DNA from: Planctomycetaceae bacterium
GTDB lineage: Bacteria > Planctomycetota > Planctomycetia > Planctomycetales > Planctomycetaceae
Direction of reading: 5' to 3'
Length of the DNA stretch: 64,000 bases
Assembly: GCA_041398785.1 (NCBI GenBank)
Contig: JAWKUA010000012.1
Location: 167,649 to 231,648 of the forward strand
The notes below the pieces were generated by a model. That model searched no databases, had not been told where the DNA came from, and worked only from the letters and a program-made list of their open reading frames with translations. Both the position numbers and the translations under genes were made by a program. Of the stretch, positions 44,571 through 53,139 are shown piece after piece; positions within the stretch are counted from its first letter, which is position 1, and every line of letters starts with the position of its first letter.

Positions 44571-45488
44571 TCAGCGTTCGGACGGTGGAAACAGCGACTG
44601 TTTCGCGGTCCGGGAAATCGCGACGACGGCCGGGTGACGGATCCGCCGATCGATCGTAATCGCGTAGAAGTGTTCGACGGCGCCGGGGATTTCCAGCAGC
44701 AGCCTCAGGCCATACTGGTTCTCGATTTCCGAGCGAATCGCAAGCGGAGCGGGGACGAATCCCACGCCGGCCTGCGCAAAGACCTTTAGCAGCGCGGTGT
44801 CGTCCATCTCCCCGATGATTGATGGCTGAAATCCCGATTCCTGAATCCACATGTCGACCGATCTGCGGATGGACGTGCTTTCTGAAGGCAGCAGAAAGGG
44901 AGCCTCGTTCAGCGAATCCGGCGGCGTCCGTTCAAATCGGCGGCACAGTCTGGGAACTCCGAACAGCCCGATTCCGCATTTCCCCAGGGCGTGATTGAAC
45001 GCCTTCACGCGAACCATCGAACTGGCCGGGAAGTCAGAAAAGACGACGTCAAGCTCATGCGCGGCCAGTTGCCGAAGCAGTTGTTCCATCGGTCCTTCGC
45101 GGCAGACGAGTTGTACCGGAGGCTCCAGATGCAGCGCTGGTTCCAGCAGCCGGAACGCAATCAGTTTCGGCAGCACCTCGGGAACACCGACGACAAACCG
45201 CACCGGTCGGCCTTCAGGGCGGCCTTTGACGGTCGCCACAAGTTCCTGACCCAGCGAAAAGATGTCGTCCGCGTACCGGTAGACCACATGACCCATTTCG
45301 GTCAGCACGATGTCCCGGCCGACGCGGTCGTAGAGTTTTTCACCAAGCGACTTTTCCAGCTTGCGGAGCTGCCCGCTGATTGTCGGCTGAGCCAGGTGCA
45401 GTTTGTCCGCTGCCTTAGTCACGCTGCCTTCGCGGGCAACCGTCCAGAAGTACAGCAAGTGGTGATAGTTGAGCCAGTCTTCGGTCAT
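44571..45488 (-). CDS. LysR-family regulator, NhaR-like
   Basis: A 305-residue LysR-type activator from the ATG at 45488; the longer open frame to 45782 is out of register with the family. The start 'MTEDWLNYHHLLYFWTVAREGSVTKAADKLHLAQPTISGQLRKLE' matches the winged helix of E. coli NhaR almost position by position, and 'GDVGV..'-like 'RFVVGVPEVLPKLIAFRLLEPA', 'LLIPS..'-like 'APFLLPSESTSIRRSVDMW' and 'IIGEMDDTALLKVFAQAGVGFVPAPLA' also fit. NhaR senses Na+ in E. coli. Here it lies between the outer-membrane channel gene (58 bases) and the efflux genes, so it may control metal or ion efflux. Confidence 0.92.
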   Translation of the reverse strand: MTEDWLNYHHLLYFWTVAREGSVTKAADKLHLAQPTISGQLRKLEKSLGEKLYDRVGRDIVLTEMGHVVYRYADDIFSLGQELVATVKGRPEGRPVRFVVGVPEVLPKLIAFRLLEPALHLEPPVQLVCREGPMEQLLRQLAAHELDVVFSDFPASSMVRVKAFNHALGKCGIGLFGVPRLCRRFERTPPDSLNEAPFLLPSESTSIRRSVDMWIQESGFQPSIIGEMDDTALLKVFAQAGVGFVPAPLAIRSEIENQYGLRLLLEIPGAVEHFYAITIDRRIRHPAVVAISRTAKQSLFPPSER

Positions 45489-45546
45489 GAGTGATCGCCG
45501 TCGCCGGAGTCCGCTGCTATCGCGTGTCTGCGACAAACCATCGTAC

Positions 45547-47304
45547 TCAATTCGCACCGACTTCCTGATCTCGCGGCCAGTCGATGGCCATAGCCGCGGC
45601 GTAATCGGCCTGCGCGACGAAGTATTCCAGCGTCGCATCCACGACATCGTCGGCCGCTTCGATCGCCGCCTGTTCGCGCAGGAAGACGGCCAGCAAGTCG
45701 GCGGCTCCAAGGTCGAACTTGCGGCGTTCGACGTCGGCCATGTATTCGGCCAGGCGAAGAGCCTCGCGGGTTCGCTCGACACGTTCGAATGCGGCCGTCA
45801 GCGCGGCATACGCAAGCTGCAGTTCGGCGACAATTTTGTCCTGCGTAAAACGTCGCTTCGCCGAGATCTGCCGCAATTTGGCCGAAGCGGCGTAAGACTT
45901 CCCGCGAGCCTTCCGGCGTTCGACCGGAACGTCGAAGTAGACACCGGCTTCCAGTTCAAACTGAGACTTGTCCCGCTTGCTGCTGGTGGGCTGCCCGACA
46001 TCCTGCGAACCGGCAAGCTGCGCATCCAGAGACGGCAGGCAGTCATTCTGAGCCTCCGCCAGGTCAACGCCTGCTCGGCGGTATTGAGCATCCAGCGCCA
46101 CGAGTTCCGGCCGCTGCGACAGAGCGATCGATACGTCGTTGTCCAGTTGCGACGGCAGGACCTCAGTCGGATCGGGAAAATCATGTATTCGTGACGTATC
46201 CACCACGACAGGCGAACCCGAAGCGGCGCGATAGAACAGGGACAGCTTGACCGCTGCCTGATTCAGTTTGCGTTCGCGATCGATCAGCTTCGCTTCCCGC
46301 AAAGCGATCGAACGCAGGTTGTCCTGAAGCACGGGAGGATCCAGATCGCCGACTTCGACTCGGCGTTCGAGCTGTTCGTTTCGCTGCAGCGACAACTCCA
46401 GAGCGCGCCGCCCGATTTCGTGCTTCTGACCAGCGGCAATCCACGCCCAGTAAAACACGCTGGCGTCTCGGACGAACAGAATGAGCTGTGACTGAACTTC
46501 CGGCCGGGCTCGCTGCTGATCGTACGTGGCCCGCCACAGCTCGGCTCGGCGAGCATCGATGTCGCGATTGCGCAGCAGGGGAACCCGCAGACCGGCCTTG
46601 AATTCCCCGCCATCGTTGGTCTGGCGTTCCTGATACCACGGTTCAAAGTTGCCTCGACCAATGCGGTAGCCGCCGAAGATTTCGCCGCCCTGATAGATCG
46701 GCCGTTCGAAACCGGCGCTGTTGCGATACGTGGGGTAGAAGCTGGTCGGTCCGTTCTCGCTGGTTGCCTTTAGCTTCGTGTCAAACTGTCCCCACGCCGC
46801 CAGTTGAGTGCCGTCGGTGATCGCCAGATCCTGGTAAGCCACCTCCAGCAGCGGATACGACTGATGAACGGACGTAACGACTTCGTTCAGTCGAAGAGGC
46901 TGTCCGCCAGCCGCCGGCTGCTGCTCGCCGGTGTCACTCGCATCGGAGTCGTCATCCGCTGTGATGTCCGGAAGATCCACATTCGGCGCGGTCAGATCGC
47001 CATCGACTTCAGCCGGAGCACGCTCCTGGTCGACCGGTTGTTCGTCGATCTTTGACGGTTCCGGAATCGCAGGCAAACTGTCGGCAGTATCGGTATCGTC
47101 ACCGGACTGCCAGCCCACAGTTGATACGGCGGCTTCCTCGTGGGTCGTTTCGACGGGAGACGAGACCGCGGTGCTGGCGCGCTGAGGCTCCGTAATGGAC
47201 GCAGAGACGCTTTTCATAAGCTGAGACCGTGACGAGCCGGACGTCGAGCAGCCACCGATGCCAAACAGCACACACAGTCCGATCGTAATGCAGCACAGAC
47301 GCAT
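45547..47304 (-). CDS. TolC-family outer-membrane efflux lipoprotein
   Basis: A 585-residue protein from the ATG at 47304, where a lipoprotein signal starts and ends in GIGGC. A ~100-residue Asp/Ser/Pro-rich linker separates it from the TolC domain. The domain has two long alpha hairpins (for example 'RNEQLERRVEVGDLDPPVLQDNLRSIALREAKLIDRERKLNQAAVKLSLFY' and 'RKFDLGAADLLAVFLREQAAIEAADDVVDATLEYFVAQADYAAAMAI') and OEP repeats. It forms the exit channel for the tripartite pump encoded downstream. It is the first gene of the minus-strand set that ends at 38941. Confidence 0.92.
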   Translation of the reverse strand: MRLCCITIGLCVLFGIGGCSTSGSSRSQLMKSVSASITEPQRASTAVSSPVETTHEEAAVSTVGWQSGDDTDTADSLPAIPEPSKIDEQPVDQERAPAEVDGDLTAPNVDLPDITADDDSDASDTGEQQPAAGGQPLRLNEVVTSVHQSYPLLEVAYQDLAITDGTQLAAWGQFDTKLKATSENGPTSFYPTYRNSAGFERPIYQGGEIFGGYRIGRGNFEPWYQERQTNDGGEFKAGLRVPLLRNRDIDARRAELWRATYDQQRARPEVQSQLILFVRDASVFYWAWIAAGQKHEIGRRALELSLQRNEQLERRVEVGDLDPPVLQDNLRSIALREAKLIDRERKLNQAAVKLSLFYRAASGSPVVVDTSRIHDFPDPTEVLPSQLDNDVSIALSQRPELVALDAQYRRAGVDLAEAQNDCLPSLDAQLAGSQDVGQPTSSKRDKSQFELEAGVYFDVPVERRKARGKSYAASAKLRQISAKRRFTQDKIVAELQLAYAALTAAFERVERTREALRLAEYMADVERRKFDLGAADLLAVFLREQAAIEAADDVVDATLEYFVAQADYAAAMAIDWPRDQEVGAN

Positions 47305-47777
47305 AGTCGGGCGATCGAAAAGCGGACAAGAAAAAACCGGCCGCGCCACGCTCATTCACTCCGACGGCGGCAACGCACGCTGGAACCTGACCAGGGGCGA
47401 CGCAACAAACGGGCGAAGGATCACACGAGCGATGGAGGACACGTTGCCACGGGCGGCCTTCTCTTCCAAACTCATGCGAGTTCGGCTGCCGGAAGAGCGG
47501 ACCGTCGGCGGCACATGATCGGCTTGTACATCACAGGCCGAGCCATCGACAGAATCGGCTTAGCCGCGAAATCCGCTGCAAGCGAATGCGACGTCCAGTT
47601 CACAGAACCGGTACGTCAAGCCACCTGAATGGACTGTGCCGGTTGTTCGGTGTCGGGATCGGTTCCGGATTCGGCTATCGGTGCCGGTCATGCAGAGTGG
47701 GTAAACCGTGCCGGTCGGGAAAGCCGGGAAACATTGCTTACGGCGCGTCATTCAGACGTGGAATCACCGACGACCGT
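47305..47777. other. Non-coding gap upstream of the TolC gene
   Basis: A 473-bp stretch with no convincing coding frame. It must contain the promoter of the efflux operon on the minus strand. No clear palindrome of LysR T-N11-A type stands out by eye, and no hairpin with a T-tract was seen. Confidence 0.4.
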
Positions 47778-48035
47778 CTACTCCGGCATCCAGTCTGTTC
47801 GGTCGGGAATCTCAGCAGAACACGCATCATCGAACGCTTCCTGTTGCACGAATTCCGGATAGTGTTTGCTCCACCAGAGCGCGACTACTTTCCATGTCCA
47901 TGCCTCGCCGTTGTCGTACGACTCCAGGACGTCGAGCAGTTTATCGGGTGACTGAAATCGGTCTTCCGGCGCTTTCAAAATGCATTTTTCGATGAAGGCC
48001 TCCGGCTCGCGGCTGGCGGGACGACGATCAGGCAT
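47778..48035 (-). CDS. Small protein of unknown function, kinase-tail-like
   Basis: An 85-residue protein whose composition looks coding: 'PEAFIEKCILKAPEDRFQSPDKLLDVLESYDNGEAWTWKVVALWWSKHYPEFV', then an acidic tail. The first half resembles the end of a Hanks-type kinase domain (subdomain XI, FIxKCLxKxPxDRFQSPxELLxxL), but no kinase precedes it: an in-frame TGA stands two codons before the ATG at 48035. It may be a short independent protein or the tail of a broken kinase gene. No ribosome site is obvious. Confidence 0.55.
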   Translation of the reverse strand: MPDRRPASREPEAFIEKCILKAPEDRFQSPDKLLDVLESYDNGEAWTWKVVALWWSKHYPEFVQQEAFDDACSAEIPDRTDWMPE

Positions 48036-48187
48036 GACGCTTCATGTAGTGGCCGTCAAACTTTATGCGATGATTGCTGCACCAGGGAAGCACGTGTTTG
48101 GGCCACGACATACCCCATGGGCGATCGGCTTTCGGCGAAAGAGATACGGCCGGATAGGTGACGTACATCATCCGATCAGGAAATCAC

Positions 48188-50767
48188 TCAGTGTACCTCG
48201 CGGGGGTGCGCTTTCAGCTCTGCCCATTCCCGTCCCGAATATCCGGCGGCAAAGCGGAAGAACGATCCTTCGTCGATCGACACCACGTGCAGCCAGTCAT
48301 TCGCAACCAGATTCCTCAGCACGTCGTGACGCCTGATAATCGACGCGATGGCTTGGCGCGGGGCCGCAATGATGACCAGCAACCGCAGCGGTTCATGCTG
48401 GAAATCAGTGCCGTCATGCAGCGACTGGAACGGCAGGCCGGTCATCAGGTCGCCACCGTTGCCGGAGTGAATGCCAATGCGGCCGACGACGTTGTGAATC
48501 GTCTTGTCGCCACTGCCGAAGTGTCGATTGTCGACTGTTGATGCGTAGTACTGCATATTGATCCAGTGGGCGACGATCAGCGGCGCTGTCATGATCTGTT
48601 CCAGCACGGCAAACTCCGGATCCTGGCGGATATCGTAGCTGTGCAGGAAGCACCTCCCGCCAAGGTTGACGGATCTCGTGACGCTGCGCGGAGCTGCTAC
48701 GAATGCGGCATTGCCTGCCAGCCCCCATTCCGGGCGGACTTCGGACCAGTCGGTCGTTCGGCGGAGTACCACGTCCGGAGTGTCCGCTGCCAGCCGTGCC
48801 ATCCGCTCCGCGCGACTCAGTGACGTGGCGACTTCCGCAAATTCGGTCAGTTCGCGCAAGTCGTCGCGGTGAGTCGCAGGCAGAAGTTGCAGGTCAAAGA
48901 ATGTCAGTTGATCGCTGGCTGTGTTGTGAACAGCGGCGGCAAAATGCGTTTCTTCCGGGATTTCGAGGCCCCGTTCCGCCAGCTTGCGGCGAACCGACTT
49001 CTGGTTCAGCAGCTTTGCCGCCAGTCGGGCGTTCGGTTCCCCTGAGTGACCACCGCATGCCCCGCAGTCGAGTCCCGCCTGAAGCGGATTATTCTCCGTC
49101 TGGCTGGCGTGACCGCAGAATACAACCAGACGAGCATACCGGTCCGTCAGACCAATTCCGCGCAGCATGGATTCCGCCAGGTCAGCCTGTCGGGACGTTG
49201 TCAGTCCCTGCTGATGAAGACCGCATAACACAGGGCCGGGCCGCTGGTCGCTGTCCGGATTGCTGCGCACGACGTCAGGCAGTGATCGGCGAATAAGTTT
49301 CGCTCCGTACAGCAGCCCTGACGTTTCGACGAATCCAAAGCAGCTAACGGCGGACGATTGAAACGCCTTCCATGCGGCGGCGAGCATCCGCCGCAGTGTA
49401 CGTCGTCCGGCCAGCTTCGCTGTTGCCCGGCCATCCGCGGAGTCCACGCCTTCATGAACCGTGATTGACGGCGATATCAGTGCGGGAACCTGATTGCTTC
49501 CGGATGTCGCATCGACGGGAACGTACTGAATCGGGAGCCCGAAGAATCCTGCGAAACCATATGTCTCAACTCTGTCGGAAACCGATTCGATGCTGCGACG
49601 GAAGGCTTCAGATCGCACGTCGATGCAAAACACCATCTGTGCCAGCGCGAGTGTATTCCGCTTGCTGGACGGATGGCTCGTTGATCGTTTCTTTGCGTCC
49701 TCGCGCACCGCTGCTTCGATCCCGTCCAGAAACCGGTTGCGGTAGGCAATCTCGCTGGCTCGCAGCAGCACGAATCGCGGAAGTGCATCGGGTTCGGATT
49801 CGCTGACTGGTACCGTCAGGAGTTCGCTGCGGTAGTCAGCGATCGACGTCCAGTCGACGGCGAAGTCCTCCAGCTCAGCCACGGCCACGTCGTATGCCAA
49901 ACGCATTGCCACAAGCCCTGCAAGGTCAGCGATTCCTTCGCCCTGATTTTCGGTTTTGCGGGCTTGATACCGGGTCCATGCAGCCCAGCCGGGAACCGTG
50001 AACGCCTGGCAAAGCAGAAACGCTTCCCACAGCCTTTCGGGAACCATCAACTTCTTCAGCAGTACTTCAATCGCCGGGACGGGCGTGTGAGGCAGTGCGG
50101 ACACGAAACCTCGAAAGCCCTTCAGTCCCAGTATTTCGACCTGGCGGTCAACAGTCGCTGCCGAACGCCATGCCTGAAACAGCGGCAGGTTCTTCCACGG
50201 ACTGCGCCATGCGGCCTGGCCGTTGTCATAGTGAGCTGCGCAAAATCGGCCAACCTCGTCGCGAATGATCCCCGTCCAGTCGCTTCCCGAATAGCGATCG
50301 ACGATTTCTGACAAAGCGTTCACACAGCGCGCGTCGATCTTCGTCTTTTCCGATCCGGATTCGCCGCCCAGCAGCGCGGTGACGTCATCGGTACAGAGTT
50401 CGCCGGCTCCGTCGAAGCCTGCTTCGTGAAGCTCGTTTAAAGCCGCGGAGATGTCTGACTTCGTGAAGTGGCCTCGCTGAAATTCTGTCCGGTAATAGTC
50501 GAGCGGCATCAGCGTTTCACAGTCGGAAAACACCCGCAGAAACCGTCGAGCATTCAAAAATGGCCGATCCGCGAGGCCGAGATACGGATTGACGGCGACA
50601 TAATCCTGCAGCGGCCAGACAGGAGCGATCGTGTTGCCGACCTTTCGCAGCGTTTCGGCAAGCTTGTCCGTGGAGTCCGCAGCGCGTGGCATGCGAATTC
50701 TGCGGACAATCGCCGGATCAATTTCAGAATGGAGAGAAGTCGTGAGTGCGGTTTGCGCTGCGGGCAT
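48188..50767 (-). CDS. dabA: DabA, inorganic carbon transporter subunit (UPF0753/DUF2309)
   Basis: An 859-residue cytoplasmic protein from the ATG at 50767 (GGGAG about 10 bases upstream); the open frame extends far upstream, but that part is out-of-frame shadow of dabB. It has the features of DabA, a beta-carbonic-anhydrase-like, zinc-binding subunit: FCIDVRSE with C381 and D383, 'VFCGHASQ' with H553, and 'LDCGACGGHSG' with C568, the spacing expected for the active-site set. Together with DabB it drives energy-coupled CO2 hydration, accumulating bicarbonate in the cell. It follows dabB with an 83-base gap. Confidence 0.95.
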   Translation of the reverse strand: MPAAQTALTTSLHSEIDPAIVRRIRMPRAADSTDKLAETLRKVGNTIAPVWPLQDYVAVNPYLGLADRPFLNARRFLRVFSDCETLMPLDYYRTEFQRGHFTKSDISAALNELHEAGFDGAGELCTDDVTALLGGESGSEKTKIDARCVNALSEIVDRYSGSDWTGIIRDEVGRFCAAHYDNGQAAWRSPWKNLPLFQAWRSAATVDRQVEILGLKGFRGFVSALPHTPVPAIEVLLKKLMVPERLWEAFLLCQAFTVPGWAAWTRYQARKTENQGEGIADLAGLVAMRLAYDVAVAELEDFAVDWTSIADYRSELLTVPVSESEPDALPRFVLLRASEIAYRNRFLDGIEAAVREDAKKRSTSHPSSKRNTLALAQMVFCIDVRSEAFRRSIESVSDRVETYGFAGFFGLPIQYVPVDATSGSNQVPALISPSITVHEGVDSADGRATAKLAGRRTLRRMLAAAWKAFQSSAVSCFGFVETSGLLYGAKLIRRSLPDVVRSNPDSDQRPGPVLCGLHQQGLTTSRQADLAESMLRGIGLTDRYARLVVFCGHASQTENNPLQAGLDCGACGGHSGEPNARLAAKLLNQKSVRRKLAERGLEIPEETHFAAAVHNTASDQLTFFDLQLLPATHRDDLRELTEFAEVATSLSRAERMARLAADTPDVVLRRTTDWSEVRPEWGLAGNAAFVAAPRSVTRSVNLGGRCFLHSYDIRQDPEFAVLEQIMTAPLIVAHWINMQYYASTVDNRHFGSGDKTIHNVVGRIGIHSGNGGDLMTGLPFQSLHDGTDFQHEPLRLLVIIAAPRQAIASIIRRHDVLRNLVANDWLHVVSIDEGSFFRFAAGYSGREWAELKAHPREVH

Positions 50768-50850
50768 GGGTGTTGGCTCCCTGTGATCCTGGGCCGGGAT
50801 TTCCGGGTTGCTGTTTGCGGTTCGAGAAGGTGCTCCGGACCGAGGCTGGG

Positions 50851-52386
50851 TTACGACAGCGCCGCTGCCGCCAGGCGCTGCACCAGTGCATCGATGTAGA
50901 AACCGTTCGATGCATGCACGTAGAGTTTGTTTAACCAATTCGGCGGTTTTTCGGCGGCCAGAGCGTGTTCCAACAGGAGCAGACCGCCGAAGCCGATCGC
51001 GGCAACCAGTCCTGCGGCAAATGTCGTCAGCCCGAACGGCTTTGGCACAGCCGCTGCTGCGATCACATGATCTACGGCCAGAAAGCCGGTGACATACGCA
51101 ACGCACAACACTGTCGTTGTGGCCAGCGCCGTCAGGACCAGTCTTCGGTTGCCGGAGGCCGCCAAGAGCCACATCCATCGCGTCAGACCAAGGCACAACA
51201 CACTGCCCAGGAGAAAACTGCCTGGTTTTGCCGCGGGCTGCATGTCGAAAAGCCACGCCACTCCCAGGAAGATCGACGCCGTCACAACCGCACATCCTGC
51301 GAACGTACCGGCCGAGCGGCCAAAGTCCCGAGTCGGCAAGAGCGAAGCAAGGTTGTTGTGCGGCTGCCTGAGAACTCCGCCGCTGCCGAGGAATGCGTGA
51401 GCCTTGTAGAGCGAATGGGCGATAATGTGCAGCATCGCGGCCGAAAAGGCGCCGAGGCCGCATTGCAGCATCATGAACCCCATCTGCGAGATCGTGGAAA
51501 AGGCCAGCGATCGCTTTACGCTGGTCTGAGTCAGCATCACGACCGCTCCGAAGCAGGCCGTCACCGCACCAGACACCGCCAGCCAGCTCATTGCAGCCGT
51601 TGCATGAACCAGCAGCGGGCTGGTGCGGATCAGGACATAGCCTCCGGCATTCACGATTCCCGCATGCATCAGCGCCGAGACGGGAGTCGGCGCTTCCATT
51701 GTGTCGGGAAGCCACGTGTGAAACGGAAACTGCGCCGACTTCAGGATGGTTCCGGCCACCATCAGCGCGGCGAAGACCTTCAGCGCCGCCACGTCTCCGG
51801 TTGCCGATCCGGCCACAGCGAACAACTCCGCCAGTTCGAACGTTCCGAACCGCCGATACACCACCGCGACCGCCACCAGCAGCAGGACGTCGCCCATGCG
51901 ACTGATGGCGAACTTTGTCCACGCCGCTCGCTGAGCCGCCCGGCGATCAGAAAAGTGAAGCAACAGCCGGTGAGTTCCCAGGCTGGCTAATCCCCAGCCG
52001 GCCAGCAGGACCAACAGGTTTCCGGTCATTACCAGCAGCGAGACTGATCCGATCGTGAGTGCTGTCCAGCAGAAAAATCGCCCCTGCTGAGGATTTCCAT
52101 CCAGGTGCCGGATTGAGAAACGACAAATATTCCAGCTCACAAACGCGACCAGTGTCATCATCACAGCCGAGGTCCCGTCGAGCAGCAACGGCGGCCAGTC
52201 GATCGGACCGCGTGAGATCGTCAACCCAAGCCCGATCGCGGAGGCGATCAGATGCAGCCCGGCAGCGTTTGTAACAGTCTTCCCGACGATCTTCGGCCGT
52301 CTGTTCGGCCAGCCCGGGGGCATAAGTCCCATTGCCAGCAGGCTCAGCATCGGCAGAATCAGTGGCAGGCAATATACTTCGCTCAT
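50851..52386 (-). CDS. dabB: DabB, NuoL-like membrane subunit of the inorganic carbon transporter
   Basis: A 511-residue polytopic protein of the NADH:quinone oxidoreductase subunit 5/proton antiporter type. Conserved pieces are 'RAAWTKFAISRMGDVLLLVAVAVVYRRFGT', 'GTILKSAQFPFHTWLPDTMEAPTPVSALMHAGIVNAGGYVLIRTSPLL' and 'RSLAFSTISQMGFMMLQCGLGAFSAAMLHIIAHSLYKAHAFLGSGG'. It lacks the long C-terminal lateral helix of NuoL. Placed directly before dabA, it is DabB, which supplies the cation gradient coupling. Start 52386 was preferred; 52395 or 52461 are possible. It is divergent from the regulator at 52585. Confidence 0.92.
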   Translation of the reverse strand: MSEVYCLPLILPMLSLLAMGLMPPGWPNRRPKIVGKTVTNAAGLHLIASAIGLGLTISRGPIDWPPLLLDGTSAVMMTLVAFVSWNICRFSIRHLDGNPQQGRFFCWTALTIGSVSLLVMTGNLLVLLAGWGLASLGTHRLLLHFSDRRAAQRAAWTKFAISRMGDVLLLVAVAVVYRRFGTFELAELFAVAGSATGDVAALKVFAALMVAGTILKSAQFPFHTWLPDTMEAPTPVSALMHAGIVNAGGYVLIRTSPLLVHATAAMSWLAVSGAVTACFGAVVMLTQTSVKRSLAFSTISQMGFMMLQCGLGAFSAAMLHIIAHSLYKAHAFLGSGGVLRQPHNNLASLLPTRDFGRSAGTFAGCAVVTASIFLGVAWLFDMQPAAKPGSFLLGSVLCLGLTRWMWLLAASGNRRLVLTALATTTVLCVAYVTGFLAVDHVIAAAAVPKPFGLTTFAAGLVAAIGFGGLLLLEHALAAEKPPNWLNKLYVHASNGFYIDALVQRLAAAALS

Positions 52387-52423
52387 GACGCTCATCACCC
52401 TATGGGAGTTATGCCCGACATTA

Positions 52424-52447
52424 GTCGCGTGAAATTTAATACGCGAC
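52424..52447. promoter_or_regulatory. Inverted repeat between dabB and the winged-helix gene, candidate operator
   Basis: GTCGCGT (52424-52430) and ACGCGAC (52441-52447) are perfect arms around a 10-bp AT-rich centre, GAAATTTAAT. The outer bases TTA/TAA add symmetry. It lies 37 bases before the dabB start and 138 bases before the divergent regulator start, in an AT-rich gap in GC-rich DNA. Binding by the adjacent regulator is a hypothesis from position and symmetry. Confidence 0.55.
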
Positions 52448-52584
52448 ATAATAGTCGTCAATAATGTATCGTGCTTTGATTGTCACTTTTCTTGTGATAG
52501 ATCGCGATTTTCGGGGGTTGGTTACGACGTCGCACTGGCACGGCGCGAAACATCGGCAGGGAACTGACGCGGAGGGCGAAATCA

Positions 52585-52974
52585 ATGGCGAAAAACGCAG
52601 CGCGACGGCCGTCAGGCGGGTCCGCGAGCAGCACGTCGCGGACGACGGAATCGCGCCGAGACGGTTCGGGGGAGTCAGTTCACCGCTGGACATTTCTGAC
52701 GAATCATGCCCACGTACTGATCGTGCTGAACTCGGCCCCGGACATGGTCCTGCGTGAGGTCGCTTCCCGAGTGGGTATCACGGAACGGGCGATTCAGAGG
52801 ATCATTCAGGACCTGGAGGAAGGCGGCTTCATCGAACGTGAGCGTGTGGGCCGCCGCAATCGCTATCGTGTCCTGACCGACATGCCCCTGCGGCACCCGA
52901 TCGAATCGCACCGGAACATCGGCGAATTGCTGCAACTGATTGCCGGTTCGTCGTCGACTCGCCACGCGGAGTGA
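52585..52974 (+). CDS. Winged helix-turn-helix transcriptional regulator divergent from dabBA
   Basis: A 129-residue protein with GGAGGG about 9 bases before its ATG. A low-complexity Ser/Arg-rich N-terminus (1-33) precedes an ArsR/MarR-like winged helix: 'HRWTFLTNHAHVLIVLNSAPDMVLREVASRVGITERAIQRIIQDLEEGGFIERERVGRRNRYRV', followed by 'PLRHPIESHRNIGELLQLI'. No ligand-binding domain or metal-binding cysteines are present. Similar short regulators are common in planctomycetes and archaea. Its place next to dabBA, with an inverted repeat between, suggests it controls inorganic carbon uptake. Confidence 0.85.
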   Translation: MAKNAARRPSGGSASSTSRTTESRRDGSGESVHRWTFLTNHAHVLIVLNSAPDMVLREVASRVGITERAIQRIIQDLEEGGFIERERVGRRNRYRVLTDMPLRHPIESHRNIGELLQLIAGSSSTRHAE

Positions 52975-53109
52975 CGTATTCCGAAGTGTTTGACGGCTGA
53001 ATTCGACCTCGTTGTCGCCTTGCAGAATCAACGACCCGGTCGGCGCGGAGTGCCGCTCGATGCCCGCGAGAAGTGTTGTTGGTGTCAGCGTGGCTCCGCG
53101 CGGGGTCGA

Positions 53110-53128
53110 CGCGGTCTTTTTGACCGCG
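53110..53128. terminator. Possible bidirectional terminator hairpin (CGCGGTC/GACCGCG)
   Basis: CGCGGTC (53110-53116) and GACCGCG (53122-53128) flank a TTTTT loop. It sits 11 bases downstream of the HlyD gene stop on the minus strand and about 135 bases after the winged-helix gene on the plus strand. The stem is strong, but no T-tract follows on either strand. Confidence 0.35.
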
Positions 53129-53139
53129 CGACGCGTCAA

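Noticed and set aside
48036..48125. Tiny 27-codon frame just upstream of the 85-residue protein
   Set aside because: Too short, no ribosome site and no similarity I recognise; it may be chance.
50768..51922. A 385-codon N-terminal extension of the DabA frame
   Set aside because: The sequence is low-complexity, Arg/Gly-rich and antiparallel-frame-like, and it overlaps the dabB gene completely; DabA families begin near MPAAQ.
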